This document shows positions 7,756 to 15,627 of a stretch of DNA of 64,000 nucleotides, one piece after another (the first letter of the stretch is position 1; the number at the start of each line of letters is the position of its first letter). The notes below the pieces were generated by a model. That model was not told the origin of the DNA. It searched no databases and saw only the letters and a program-made list of their open reading frames with translations. Source of the DNA: Mucilaginibacter gossypii (lineage in GTDB: Bacteria; Bacteroidota; Bacteroidia; Sphingobacteriales; Sphingobacteriaceae); contig NZ_FNCG01000022.1 in the NCBI RefSeq assembly GCF_900100945.1, positions 16,150 to 80,149 of the forward strand, in the 5' to 3' direction. The translations under genes were made by a program, and so were the position numbers.

Positions 7756-8316
7756 TCAGGAGTAGCTTGGTATCTTATTCGTCTGCTTAACAGGATGCAG
7801 GTTATTTATAATATAATAGAGCAGTGATGAGGTACTTTGTTGTATGGTATAATTGCAGGTATCAATGTATAGGCCGGGCTTAACAGGCACATCAAACCTA
7901 TCATTAATACCTGTCAGGTTGGGTAGTTTATCAGGATGCCCATCCGGCAGCAACGCCCTTTTGTACAAACCTTTAGTGTCGCGGCTTATCAGCTTGTTCA
8001 CCGGGCAATCTACGTGGATAATACTTACATGATCATATTTTTCGGCAAGTTCCTGCCTGACATCGTCATATGGATTTATAGCACTCACTATGGTAACAAT
8101 ACCCTGAGCGCTGAAACGACTGGCTACAAAGCCCAGGCGGCGGATATTCTCGTTCCGGTCTTCCTTACTAAAGCCCAGATCACGACAAAGTGCCGCGCGG
8201 TATTCATCACCGTCAATGATCTCAATTTTAATGCCCAGGCTTGTTAATTCGGCGGCCACACTTTTTGCCAAAGTAGTTTTTCCCGCACCTGATAATCCGC
8301 AAAATAAAAGTATCAT
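7756..8316 (-). CDS. cysC: Adenylyl-sulfate (APS) kinase
   Basis: Phosphorylates adenosine 5'-phosphosulfate to PAPS, the activated sulfate donor. The 186-residue protein has the P-loop GLSGAGKTT at residues 7-15, then IDGDEYRAALCRDLGFS and RNENIRRLGFVA. The family signature SAINPYDDVRQE follows, all in the expected order. It is a stand-alone kinase without a fused sulfurylase, and no cysD/cysN is visible. The downstream sulfotransferase suggests the PAPS is used for sulfation rather than, or besides, assimilation (inference). Confidence 0.95.
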   Translation of the reverse strand: MILLFCGLSGAGKTTLAKSVAAELTSLGIKIEIIDGDEYRAALCRDLGFSKEDRNENIRRLGFVASRFSAQGIVTIVSAINPYDDVRQELAEKYDHVSIIHVDCPVNKLISRDTKGLYKRALLPDGHPDKLPNLTGINDRFDVPVKPGLYIDTCNYTIQQSTSSLLYYIINNLHPVKQTNKIPSYS

Positions 8317-8655
8317 GCCTTAATTTTTTTATTTAGTATGCTTTATTGATCAGCTTAACATATTGCTTAGGATGAGTGAACTTAGGAAATTAATTGGCTG
8401 ATGAATTTTGTTACATTGTAAATAATCAATTACACGCAACACTGAACAACGGAAAGTCAGGAGAAAAAAACAGCCAATACCGGCTAAAAATGAAGATTTA
8501 ACGAATAAATGGATGTATACGGTCAAACACTAACCAACGCTACACTTAACAAAAATGTTACGTTATTTAATTTATTAGAAATGATTTTTGAGATTATTTG
8601 AGGACCCGTTTTTATGATATATTTACTGTGGGCTAAAGAACCTATCACAATAAAC

Positions 8656-9300
8656 ATGAACGAATTTTTACTTAACGGGGGTGCCTATGTTGGCAATACC
8701 AAAGTCTCCAAACCTTTTGCAGCTTTGAAAGCTGATACTTCTGTACTCAAGATTAACCTTGGTTTGTTAGGCCAGTTATTTTTTAACGCCGATGATATTG
8801 TTCAAATCGAATATGCATCCTCAATTGCCGGCAGCGGCATCAAGATAATACACAACGTATCGTCATACCCTAAAAAAGTTATGTTTACAGCAAACATGCC
8901 TTACAATGACATAATTGAAAACATAAAAGCAACAGGATTCTTTAATAAAACCGCCAATAACCAGGTACAATATTACCAGGTTAAGAAAATGCAGGGGCAG
9001 GGCAGAATACCATTTAAAACTGCAGCATTAATTGTGTTTTTAGCGGGCTGGAATATCCCTCTTTTTGCCGGTTTTATAAAAGAAGGGGTTGGCCGTGCTG
9101 CAAATTATTCGCTCGTGTCACTCCTGTTCGTTTTTTTTATGATCGCACTGACACTTTTTTCACCGGCTTTCAGGGCATTAGTATTGAAAGAGGATAGAGA
9201 AATAAATGACCTGAAAAAGTCTTTATATTTCTTATGGTTTATTGTTACAATTGGCGGCCTCATGTATGCTATCATAAGCCGGGTACCTTTTAACAAATAA
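8656..9300 (+). CDS. Membrane protein of unknown function
   Basis: About 214 residues from this ATG. An upstream in-frame ATG at 8614 would add 14 residues, but a TATATTTA promoter-like motif lies between the two, which favours the later start. The first 110 residues look soluble and beta-rich (FAALKADTSVLKINLGLLGQ, FNADDIVQIEYAS). Three hydrophobic segments follow: AALIVFLAGWNIPLFAGF, SLVSLLFVFFMIALTLF and YFLWFIVTIGGLMYAIIS. I recognise no family. It converges on the next gene with an 11-base gap. Confidence 0.65.
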   Translation: MNEFLLNGGAYVGNTKVSKPFAALKADTSVLKINLGLLGQLFFNADDIVQIEYASSIAGSGIKIIHNVSSYPKKVMFTANMPYNDIIENIKATGFFNKTANNQVQYYQVKKMQGQGRIPFKTAALIVFLAGWNIPLFAGFIKEGVGRAANYSLVSLLFVFFMIALTLFSPAFRALVLKEDREINDLKKSLYFLWFIVTIGGLMYAIISRVPFNK

Positions 9301-9311
9301 TCATTAAAAAA

Positions 9312-9689
9312 CTATTCAGCATCCTCGGCAACCGGCTTTTCTTTACCCGGCATAAAAAGTAAAACAAGCGCCCCTATTTGTAACAGGTCAATTATAACAG
9401 CGATGCAGCCTGCATAAAAGTTTGCCTTAAAAGTTGCGGGCAGATTTATAGCGTCAGGCGTTATAGTTAAGATTAATAAGCCTAATAGCAGCCATTTTGC
9501 CCATTTATAACCCCGCCTGATAAATAAAGCCAGTAAAAGTAAAATGCCCAGCGCTATGCACGTTGCTAAAGCGATTTGAAAAGAAGCCGACCTTCCGCCG
9601 TTCAAATAATAATAAACCAGGTACAAAACCGCCGATACGCGGATCATGCCGGATGCTATATTAACTTTTGATTGCGAGGATAGGGTCAT
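9312..9689 (-). CDS. Small four-helix membrane protein, unknown
   Basis: A 125-residue protein made almost entirely of four hydrophobic helices: MIRVSAVLYLVYYYL, IALATCIALGILLLLALFI, WAKWLLLGLLILTIT and AGCIAVIIDLLQIGALVLLF. The C-terminus is short and acidic (KPVAEDAE). It is an inner-membrane protein of unknown role. It lies 22 bases downstream of holA on the same strand, so it may be read from the holA transcript. Confidence 0.7.
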   Translation of the reverse strand: MTLSSQSKVNIASGMIRVSAVLYLVYYYLNGGRSASFQIALATCIALGILLLLALFIRRGYKWAKWLLLGLLILTITPDAINLPATFKANFYAGCIAVIIDLLQIGALVLLFMPGKEKPVAEDAE

Positions 9690-9711
9690 AACTGTTAAAT
9701 CGAAATCGGCA

Positions 9712-10734
9712 TCAATGCAGGATTTTAAACATCAACTCCTTCATCAACTCACCGTGCGGCGCGTTTGATTCAACGCCTTTGCTTTTCAAATCATATTCGC
9801 GCAGGTAGCTGATCACCTGGAAAATTTCACCAAGTGGGTAGTTACGGGCGGCCTGCTCATAATCTTTAATAAAGTATGGGTTAACGCCCATTTCGCGGGC
9901 AAGGTTTTGCGGGGTTTTATCTTTTACGTAATGGTACACCAGCACCTTGCTGAAAAAGTTATTCAGGTTGCCGAGCACCAAAACAATGGGATTTGATTTG
10001 GGATTGGCTTCAAAGTAATTGATGATCTGGTTTACCTTGTAAGCATCTTTTTTGGTGAGGGCCGTTTGCAGCTCAAATACATTGTACTCCTTACTGATAC
10101 CAATATTATCCTGGATATGCTTCAGGGTAATCTCCTGCCCGGCACTAACATTCAGCATCAGTTTTTCGAGTTCGTTGGCAATTTTAGCCAGGTCGTTACC
10201 CAGGTACTCGGCAATCATGGCCGATCCCTGCTGGTTCATTTTGTAGCCCTTCTCGCTTACATACCCTTCAACCCAGGCCGGCACCTTATTATCATATAAA
10301 GTGGCCGACTCAAAAATAAGCCCGTTCTTTTCAATGGCTTTGTATGTTTTCTTGCGCTTATCAAACTTACCGTATTTGTAGCAAAAAACAAGAATAGTAC
10401 TGGGCAGCGGGTTTTCGAGATAGCTCAATACCGGGTCGATGCTTTTTTTATTGTCATCGTCCTTGCCCCATTTCATGTCCTGGGCTTCTTTTACCAGTAC
10501 CACCTGGTAATCGGCCATCATGGGGTAACGCTTGGCGGCATTGAGCACAGTCATGATATCAGTATCCTTGCCGTACACTACGGTTTGGTTAAAGCCGCGT
10601 TCGTGTTCTGGCAGCAGATTGTGCTCAACGTAATTGCTTACCAGGTCGATAAAATAAGGTTCCTCCCCATGCAGCAGGTACAGCGGTTTAAACTTACGGT
10701 TCTTAAGGTCCTTTAATATCTCGGCAGCAGTCAT
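9712..10734 (-). CDS. holA: DNA polymerase III subunit delta
   Basis: Clamp-loader subunit that opens the sliding clamp during replication. The 340-residue length is normal. It starts MTAAEILKDLKNRKFKPLYL then LHGEEPYFID, the usual N-terminal block. Later blocks are DYQVVLVKEAQDM, the STILVFCYKYGKFDKRKK strand, and the helical C-terminal domain ending YLREYDLKSKGV and LMKELMFKIL. Family assignment is firm. It is divergent from the HSDR_N gene, an arrangement that I believe recurs in related genomes (from memory). Confidence 0.93.
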   Translation of the reverse strand: MTAAEILKDLKNRKFKPLYLLHGEEPYFIDLVSNYVEHNLLPEHERGFNQTVVYGKDTDIMTVLNAAKRYPMMADYQVVLVKEAQDMKWGKDDDNKKSIDPVLSYLENPLPSTILVFCYKYGKFDKRKKTYKAIEKNGLIFESATLYDNKVPAWVEGYVSEKGYKMNQQGSAMIAEYLGNDLAKIANELEKLMLNVSAGQEITLKHIQDNIGISKEYNVFELQTALTKKDAYKVNQIINYFEANPKSNPIVLVLGNLNNFFSKVLVYHYVKDKTPQNLAREMGVNPYFIKDYEQAARNYPLGEIFQVISYLREYDLKSKGVESNAPHGELMKELMFKILH

Positions 10735-10868
10735 ATTTCAGATTCAAAAGTACTAAGTCGAAAGTCAAAAGTGGAATGTATTTTTATTTAGCCAATGCCC
10801 AATGATATATTTATTAATTTTGATGCCCAACTTAGGGCTCATAACTTTATACTTCAGACTTTTCAAAA

Positions 10869-11321
10869 ATGCTCCAACCGCTTAATCTGCCACCCTACCC
10901 TTTTAAAATAAGCGACGATAACGGAACATTAACGCTTTTTGACGAGATCCGTAAGAAAACCATCATCATTACACCCGAAGAGTGGGTACGCCAGCATTTT
11001 GTACAATACCTTATCAAACAAAAAAACTACCCCCGCTCATTAATTAAGCTGGAAGGCGGCCTTAAGCTCAACACGCTTCAAAAGCGTACCGACATTGTGG
11101 TATTTAACCCGTCCGGACAACGCATTTTAATGGTTGAATGCAAAGCACCATCAGTAACTATCGACCAAAAGACCTTCGATCAGATTGCCCGGTACAACAT
11201 GGTGCATAAGGTGTCATTACTTGCAGTAAGCAATGGCCTGCAACACTATTATTGTACTATTGATCATGAAAACTGTACTTACCAGTTTATTGAAGAACTG
11301 CCTGGGTATGTTAAGGGCTGA
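10869..11321 (+). CDS. Solitary type I restriction R-subunit N-terminal nuclease domain
   Basis: A 150-residue protein matching the HSDR_N (HSDR_N_2-like) domain, without the helicase part of a type I restriction subunit. The core has EWVRQHFVQYLIKQKNYPRS, then KRTDIVVF and LMVECKAPS. This gives the D...ExK catalytic layout of PD-(D/E)xK nucleases. No specificity or methylase genes are near, so it is not part of a restriction system here. Solitary copies of this kind are common in Bacteroidota. The function is probably nuclease-like; the substrate is unknown. Confidence 0.85.
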   Translation: MLQPLNLPPYPFKISDDNGTLTLFDEIRKKTIIITPEEWVRQHFVQYLIKQKNYPRSLIKLEGGLKLNTLQKRTDIVVFNPSGQRILMVECKAPSVTIDQKTFDQIARYNMVHKVSLLAVSNGLQHYYCTIDHENCTYQFIEELPGYVKG

Positions 11322-11325
11322 AGCT

Positions 11326-11623
11326 GTCTGAACTCGAATTAAACGAATTTGAAGAATTTATGGAATGTGTATAGCATTTTCTGCCCTCACTGGCGCAAGT
11401 CTTGAGTGCAGGGCAGCGCTATGGCTGACTTGTAACTTCTCCAATTACCAATCAATCATTCCTCCTAAACAAATACTGCGGGTTGATTTTTATAGTCACA
11501 AGTGATCCACCCTTCTAACAGCCGCACAACACTTGCGCCATGGGGAAACGAATTTGAAGAATTCATGGAATGTGTATAGCATTTTCTGCTCGTTCCCTAA
11601 ATTCAATAAATTCGGGTTCAGAC
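11326..11623. repeat. 298-bp composite element: inverted ends plus internal 44-bp direct repeat
   Basis: The gap before the GH2 gene is bounded by a 25-base imperfect inverted repeat: GTCTGAACTCGAATT... at 11326-11350 and its complement at 11599-11623, 21 of 25 positions matching. Just inside lie two direct copies of a 44-base unit, 11341-11384 and 11546-11589, differing at one position (ATTTA versus ATTCA). Between them are two inverted copies of a CGCAAGT motif: TGGCGCAAGTCTTG (11391-11404) and CAACACTTGCGCCA (11527-11540). There is no convincing coding frame. It resembles a non-autonomous, MITE-like insertion. Confidence 0.7.
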
Positions 11624-11650
11624 AACATCCTATTTCCCAATAAAATGTTA

Positions 11651-11665
11651 TGATAACAGTTATCA
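11651..11665. promoter_or_regulatory. 15-bp palindrome upstream of the GH2 gene
   Basis: TGATAACAGTTATCA is a perfect seven-base palindrome around one central base, 47 bases before the ATG of the glycosidase. A TATTTTGG stretch resembling the -7 box follows it. The position suits an operator, but no cognate regulator is evident. Confidence 0.4.
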
Positions 11666-11712
11666 ATTCCCTATTTTGGCGTTCATAACCTCATCAATTA
11701 TAACATTACCTT

Positions 11713-13524
11713 ATGAACGCCTATCTCAAAGCGAAAGCCCTGCTTTTGGCCGCAGTATTATACGGATGCACCGCCTTTGCCCAGGAAGCCAAACTTCCAA
11801 CTCAATGGACCAATGCCGCCATGCAAGCCGAAATACCTTTATCAGAATATCCCCGTCCCCAGCTACAGCGTAATGACTGGCTGTGCTTAAATGGTAAATG
11901 GGATTACCAGGGTGGTAAAAACGCCCCCAACGCACTAAATCCTGAAACGCCCGCATCATTTGAGGGTAAGCGCGACAAGATCCTGGTACCTTATTGTCCC
12001 GAATCGGTGCTTTCAGGTATACAACGCAACCAGGAAATAAATATGTGGTACCACCGGAGCTTTGAGGTCCCGTCAAAATGGCAAAACAAACAGGTTATTG
12101 TTCACTTTGGCGCTGTCGATCATGACGCTACTGTTTTTATAAACGGAAAGAAAGCAGGCTCACACTCGGGTGGGTACGATTCATTTAGTTTTAATATTAC
12201 TCCATATCTCGCCAAAGGCAGCAATACCCTTATTGTTGCTGCTCATGACCCCAATGACGGTAAAACACCATCGGGCAAGAGCGGTCCCCGCGGCGATTAT
12301 ACTTTTTCCTCGGGCATCTGGCAAACCGTTTGGCTGGAGCCTGTAAATGAATCATATATTAAAAACATCCGCCTGCTGCCAGACGTGGAAGGTAAACGTT
12401 TAAAAGTGTTTGTTAATACTACAGGTGCAGGTAAACTCAAAGCAGTTGCCTTAAACAATGGCAAAGAAGTTTCACAGGTTGATGCAACCGGAGGAGCATA
12501 TTTTTACCTGCCGATAGATAACCCGGTTTTATGGACACCAAATTTTCCGTTTTTGTATGATCTGAAGCTTACCCTATACAATACTGATGGCAGCGAAGCC
12601 GACGAGGTTAAAAGCTATTTTGGCATGCGTGATATTAAATTGGGTAAGCTTAACGGCGTGATCCGTCCGCTTATTAATGGCAAATTCATCATGCAGCTTG
12701 GCTTGCTTGACCAGGGGTACTGGCCCGACGGTGTTTTAACCGCACCTACGGAAGAAGCCCTTAAATTTGATATAGAATACACCAAAAAAGCGGGCTATAA
12801 CCTGATCCGTAAGCACATGAAGACCGAGCCGCAGCGTTTTTATTATTGGGCCGATAAAATGGGCTTATTGGTTTGGCAGGACATGCCCGCTATATGGTAT
12901 CAGAATGAAGACACCACCAAAAACAGGACGGTTTACCGGAAAGAATTAAAAGCCATCATCGACGATCATTATAACTCGCCCTCCATTATTACATGGGTGC
13001 CTTTCAATGAAAACTGGGGTGCTTTTGATGTAAAAAACATAACCAATTGGGTTAAACAATATGATCCGTCGCGATTAGTTAATGGCAATTCGGGCTTTAA
13101 CAATAATCCCAGTTACCAAAAACCTTACGGCGATCCGGGCAATGGCGATTACGTGGATACACATATTTATGTTGGCCCGTATGGTGCTTCCGTTCCTGAT
13201 AGCCGCCGGGCGGCCTCGCTGGGCGAATTTGGCGGCGTTGGCCTGTTTGTTCGCGGTCATATGTGGCCGGTGCATAACGATGCCTATGATTATGAGCCAA
13301 CCAAAGCCAGACTTACCGACCGTTATGTTTTTTTGCTTGATGAGGTAGAGCAATTAATGAAATATAAAGGATTGAGCGTTGCCATATATACCCAAACCAC
13401 CGACGTTGAACACGAAGTAAACGGCGTTTTAACCTACGACAGGGCCGTTGAAAAAATGGAGTTCGAAAGAGTAAAGGAAGTAAACCAGGCGGTGATTAAG
13501 GAGGGGGATAAGTTGAATAGATAG
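11713..13524 (+). CDS. Secreted glycoside hydrolase family 2 enzyme
   Basis: A 603-residue exported glycosidase of the beta-galactosidase/beta-glucuronidase/beta-mannosidase family. The signal peptide is about residues 1-23 (LLLAAVLYGCTAFAQ). The N-terminal jelly-roll sugar-binding domain (NMWYHRSFEVP, HFGAVDHDATVFING) is followed by an Ig-like domain and the catalytic TIM barrel. Candidate catalytic residues are acid/base Glu433 in VPFNENWG and nucleophile Glu505 in LGEFGG. It is shorter than LacZ because C-terminal domains are absent, as in many Bacteroidota GH2 proteins. The substrate cannot be read from sequence. No SusC/D pair is present, so it is not in a classic PUL. Confidence 0.9.
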   Translation: MNAYLKAKALLLAAVLYGCTAFAQEAKLPTQWTNAAMQAEIPLSEYPRPQLQRNDWLCLNGKWDYQGGKNAPNALNPETPASFEGKRDKILVPYCPESVLSGIQRNQEINMWYHRSFEVPSKWQNKQVIVHFGAVDHDATVFINGKKAGSHSGGYDSFSFNITPYLAKGSNTLIVAAHDPNDGKTPSGKSGPRGDYTFSSGIWQTVWLEPVNESYIKNIRLLPDVEGKRLKVFVNTTGAGKLKAVALNNGKEVSQVDATGGAYFYLPIDNPVLWTPNFPFLYDLKLTLYNTDGSEADEVKSYFGMRDIKLGKLNGVIRPLINGKFIMQLGLLDQGYWPDGVLTAPTEEALKFDIEYTKKAGYNLIRKHMKTEPQRFYYWADKMGLLVWQDMPAIWYQNEDTTKNRTVYRKELKAIIDDHYNSPSIITWVPFNENWGAFDVKNITNWVKQYDPSRLVNGNSGFNNNPSYQKPYGDPGNGDYVDTHIYVGPYGASVPDSRRAASLGEFGGVGLFVRGHMWPVHNDAYDYEPTKARLTDRYVFLLDEVEQLMKYKGLSVAIYTQTTDVEHEVNGVLTYDRAVEKMEFERVKEVNQAVIKEGDKLNR

Positions 13525-13545
13525 GGCATTAGGTGAGCGCTGGCC

Positions 13546-13678
13546 GTTGTTGGTGTTGTCACCAACAACTCTACTCCACGCAGTTATAGCATTAAATAAG
13601 CAACCGGGAGCTTAACTGGCAATATGAAATAACGTGATTAAAAGAGCATTAGGAATTGTTGGTGACAACACCAACAAT
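13546..13678. repeat. Pair of GTTGTTGGTG hairpins in opposite orientation
   Basis: Hairpin one is GTTGTTGGTG-TTGT-CACCAACAAC (13546-13569). Hairpin two is ATTGTTGGTG-ACAA-CACCAACAAT (13655-13678). The stems are nearly identical and the loops are reverse complements, so the second is an inverted copy of the first. Both are preceded by GCATTAGG. A third GC-rich hairpin, CCCTCCC-TTCCG-GGGAGGG (13686-13704), follows directly before the histidine kinase stop codon and may help end its transcript. Confidence 0.7.
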
Positions 13679-13716
13679 GGCATAGCCCTCCCTTCCGGGG
13701 AGGGTTTGGGTGGGGC

Positions 13717-15528
13717 TCAACCCACCTTGTTCAATGTATAATTATTAAGTTTTTCCAGCAGTTCATCCGGTTTAAATGGCTTGGATACATAATCGTTCAT
13801 GCCGGCTTCGTATACCTGTTCTTTGATATCAAAAAGTGCAGAAGCAGTAAGCGCGATGATCGGTATGCTTGATTTTTTAGGATCGGCCATTTTACGGATC
13901 TCTTTAGCTGCATCAAAACCGTTCATTACCGGCATCTGGAGGTCCATTAATATAATATCAAAATTGCCGTACTGCATAAACTCAACTGCCCGTTCGCCGT
14001 TTTCGGCAATGGTTGGGTTAATGCTCCACTTGCTCATCAGTTTCTTCATCAGCATCACATTAACCATATTATCTTCGGCAATAAGCACGCGTAAACAGGC
14101 CAGCGGGTTTTCTGAAATTTGTTTAGCTTCAGGAGCGGTGGCTACTGCAACCGGCAATACTTCTGTAGATACAGGAAATTCCATATGAAAAGAAAACTCT
14201 GATCCGCGCCCGATCGTACTGTTAACGGTCATTTGCAGTTCCTGCAGCTCAAGCAAACGCTTAACTATGGCCAGGCCAAGCCCTGTGCCGCCATACTCGC
14301 GGGTAGTAGCTAATGATTCCTGCGTAAACGGTTCAAATATAGTTTCAAGGTTTTCTTTTTCGATACCGATGCCGGTGTCCCTTACCGAAAAGTTAACGGT
14401 AACGGTGTTATGCCGGTCTTCCACACAAGTAACCCTTACCCATATGTTTCCCTGCGGCGTAAATTTTATAGCGTTGCTAACCAGGTTAAAAATGATCTGG
14501 GTTATGCGGGTAGGATCGCCAAAAAGCACCTTATCTTTCAATGAGCTATCAACATCAAGCTTAAAAAGCAAGCCTTTCTCTTCGGCCTTCAGTATCTGCC
14601 CGCCGCAAATATTGTTCATCAGCTCAACAAGGTTGAAGCGGATATTTTCAAATACTACCTTCCCCGATTCAATCTTGCTGAAATCAAGCACGTCATTAAC
14701 AATGGCTAACAGGTTATTGGCCGAAAACTTAAGAATTTCGATGTTCTCCCGCTGGTCGGGCCGCGGATTGCTCATCATCAGCAAATTACTCATCCCGATC
14801 ACCGCATTTAACGGCGTACGGATTTCATGCGACATGGTTGACAGGAACTCTGATTTGGCCTGGGCCGATTTCTCTGCCTTTTCAATGGCCGTTTCCATCT
14901 TACTGTAAAGCCGGGCCTGCTCCCTGCTACTATTTTTAAGGTGCCTGATGTTTTTTAAGAAAGCAGTGTAAAAATGGCTATGGATAAAAATAAGCAATAT
15001 AAAATTGGCAAACAGGCTGATGATAATGGTAGACTGATCAACTTTGTTAGGCTTTATACTAATAATGTAACCGCTGTTATATTCAATGATCATAAATACC
15101 AAAACCGGTACTGTATTGAGCAACGAGTACATGAGCCCCCATTGCTGGCCGAGCATATAATAGCTGAATACGATCACGATTATAATTACCTGCACGGTAA
15201 TGATATTTACCGTTTGCATAGAGGCATAAACCAGGCTGGTATTAACAAGTGTACCCACAATAAGCAGGGCATGTGCTGCGCTGCGCCAGTCGGGCCGCCA
15301 GGTTAAATACTTAAATAACACCACTACCGCTCCCATCAAAAACAGGGCGGTATCAGCAAGCATTTTTTGGTTTTGGAAATAAACGTTCAGGTAAAGTGCC
15401 CCAAGGGCAACAAAAATAAGGAAGAACCCATAATACAATAAACGAATCCGGGCCTGGTCAAGGAACGATTGCTCCTTCGACAAAATCTTATAAATTGATA
15501 AGTTAAAAAAACTTACTTTATTACTCAT
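13717..15528 (-). CDS. Hybrid sensor histidine kinase/response regulator
   Basis: A 603-residue membrane sensor. Residues about 30-185 hold six hydrophobic helices without a large periplasmic domain. A short coiled linker leads to the HisKA box FLSTMSHEIRTPLNAVIG, with phospho-acceptor His234. The ATPase domain follows, with LVSNAIKFTP (N box), VRDTGIGI (G1) and REYGGTGLGLAI (G2). A C-terminal receiver domain carries VLIAEDNMVN and phospho-acceptor Asp in IILMDLQMPVMNG, with ALTAS and YVSKPF. There is no output domain, so it probably signals through another protein. It is an orphan kinase; the ligand is unknown. Confidence 0.93.
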   Translation of the reverse strand: MSNKVSFFNLSIYKILSKEQSFLDQARIRLLYYGFFLIFVALGALYLNVYFQNQKMLADTALFLMGAVVVLFKYLTWRPDWRSAAHALLIVGTLVNTSLVYASMQTVNIITVQVIIIVIVFSYYMLGQQWGLMYSLLNTVPVLVFMIIEYNSGYIISIKPNKVDQSTIIISLFANFILLIFIHSHFYTAFLKNIRHLKNSSREQARLYSKMETAIEKAEKSAQAKSEFLSTMSHEIRTPLNAVIGMSNLLMMSNPRPDQRENIEILKFSANNLLAIVNDVLDFSKIESGKVVFENIRFNLVELMNNICGGQILKAEEKGLLFKLDVDSSLKDKVLFGDPTRITQIIFNLVSNAIKFTPQGNIWVRVTCVEDRHNTVTVNFSVRDTGIGIEKENLETIFEPFTQESLATTREYGGTGLGLAIVKRLLELQELQMTVNSTIGRGSEFSFHMEFPVSTEVLPVAVATAPEAKQISENPLACLRVLIAEDNMVNVMLMKKLMSKWSINPTIAENGERAVEFMQYGNFDIILMDLQMPVMNGFDAAKEIRKMADPKKSSIPIIALTASALFDIKEQVYEAGMNDYVSKPFKPDELLEKLNNYTLNKVG

Positions 15529-15627
15529 ATTCAGAACTTAACATTGGCCTTGCAATTGGGCAGGCCACCGTACAGCCATCAAAATACTGTACGGTAGCTT
15601 GTTACGCAAAGCCGGTAAGTTCTGCAA

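Noticed and set aside
10869..11321. A type I restriction-modification system
   Set aside because: Only the HSDR_N nuclease domain exists; no helicase, specificity or methylase genes are near.
14267..14908. A 213-codon plus-strand frame opposite the hybrid histidine kinase
   Set aside because: It is antisense to clear kinase motifs (H box, N and G boxes), is Ser/Leu rich as expected for a shadow frame, and has no domain of its own.
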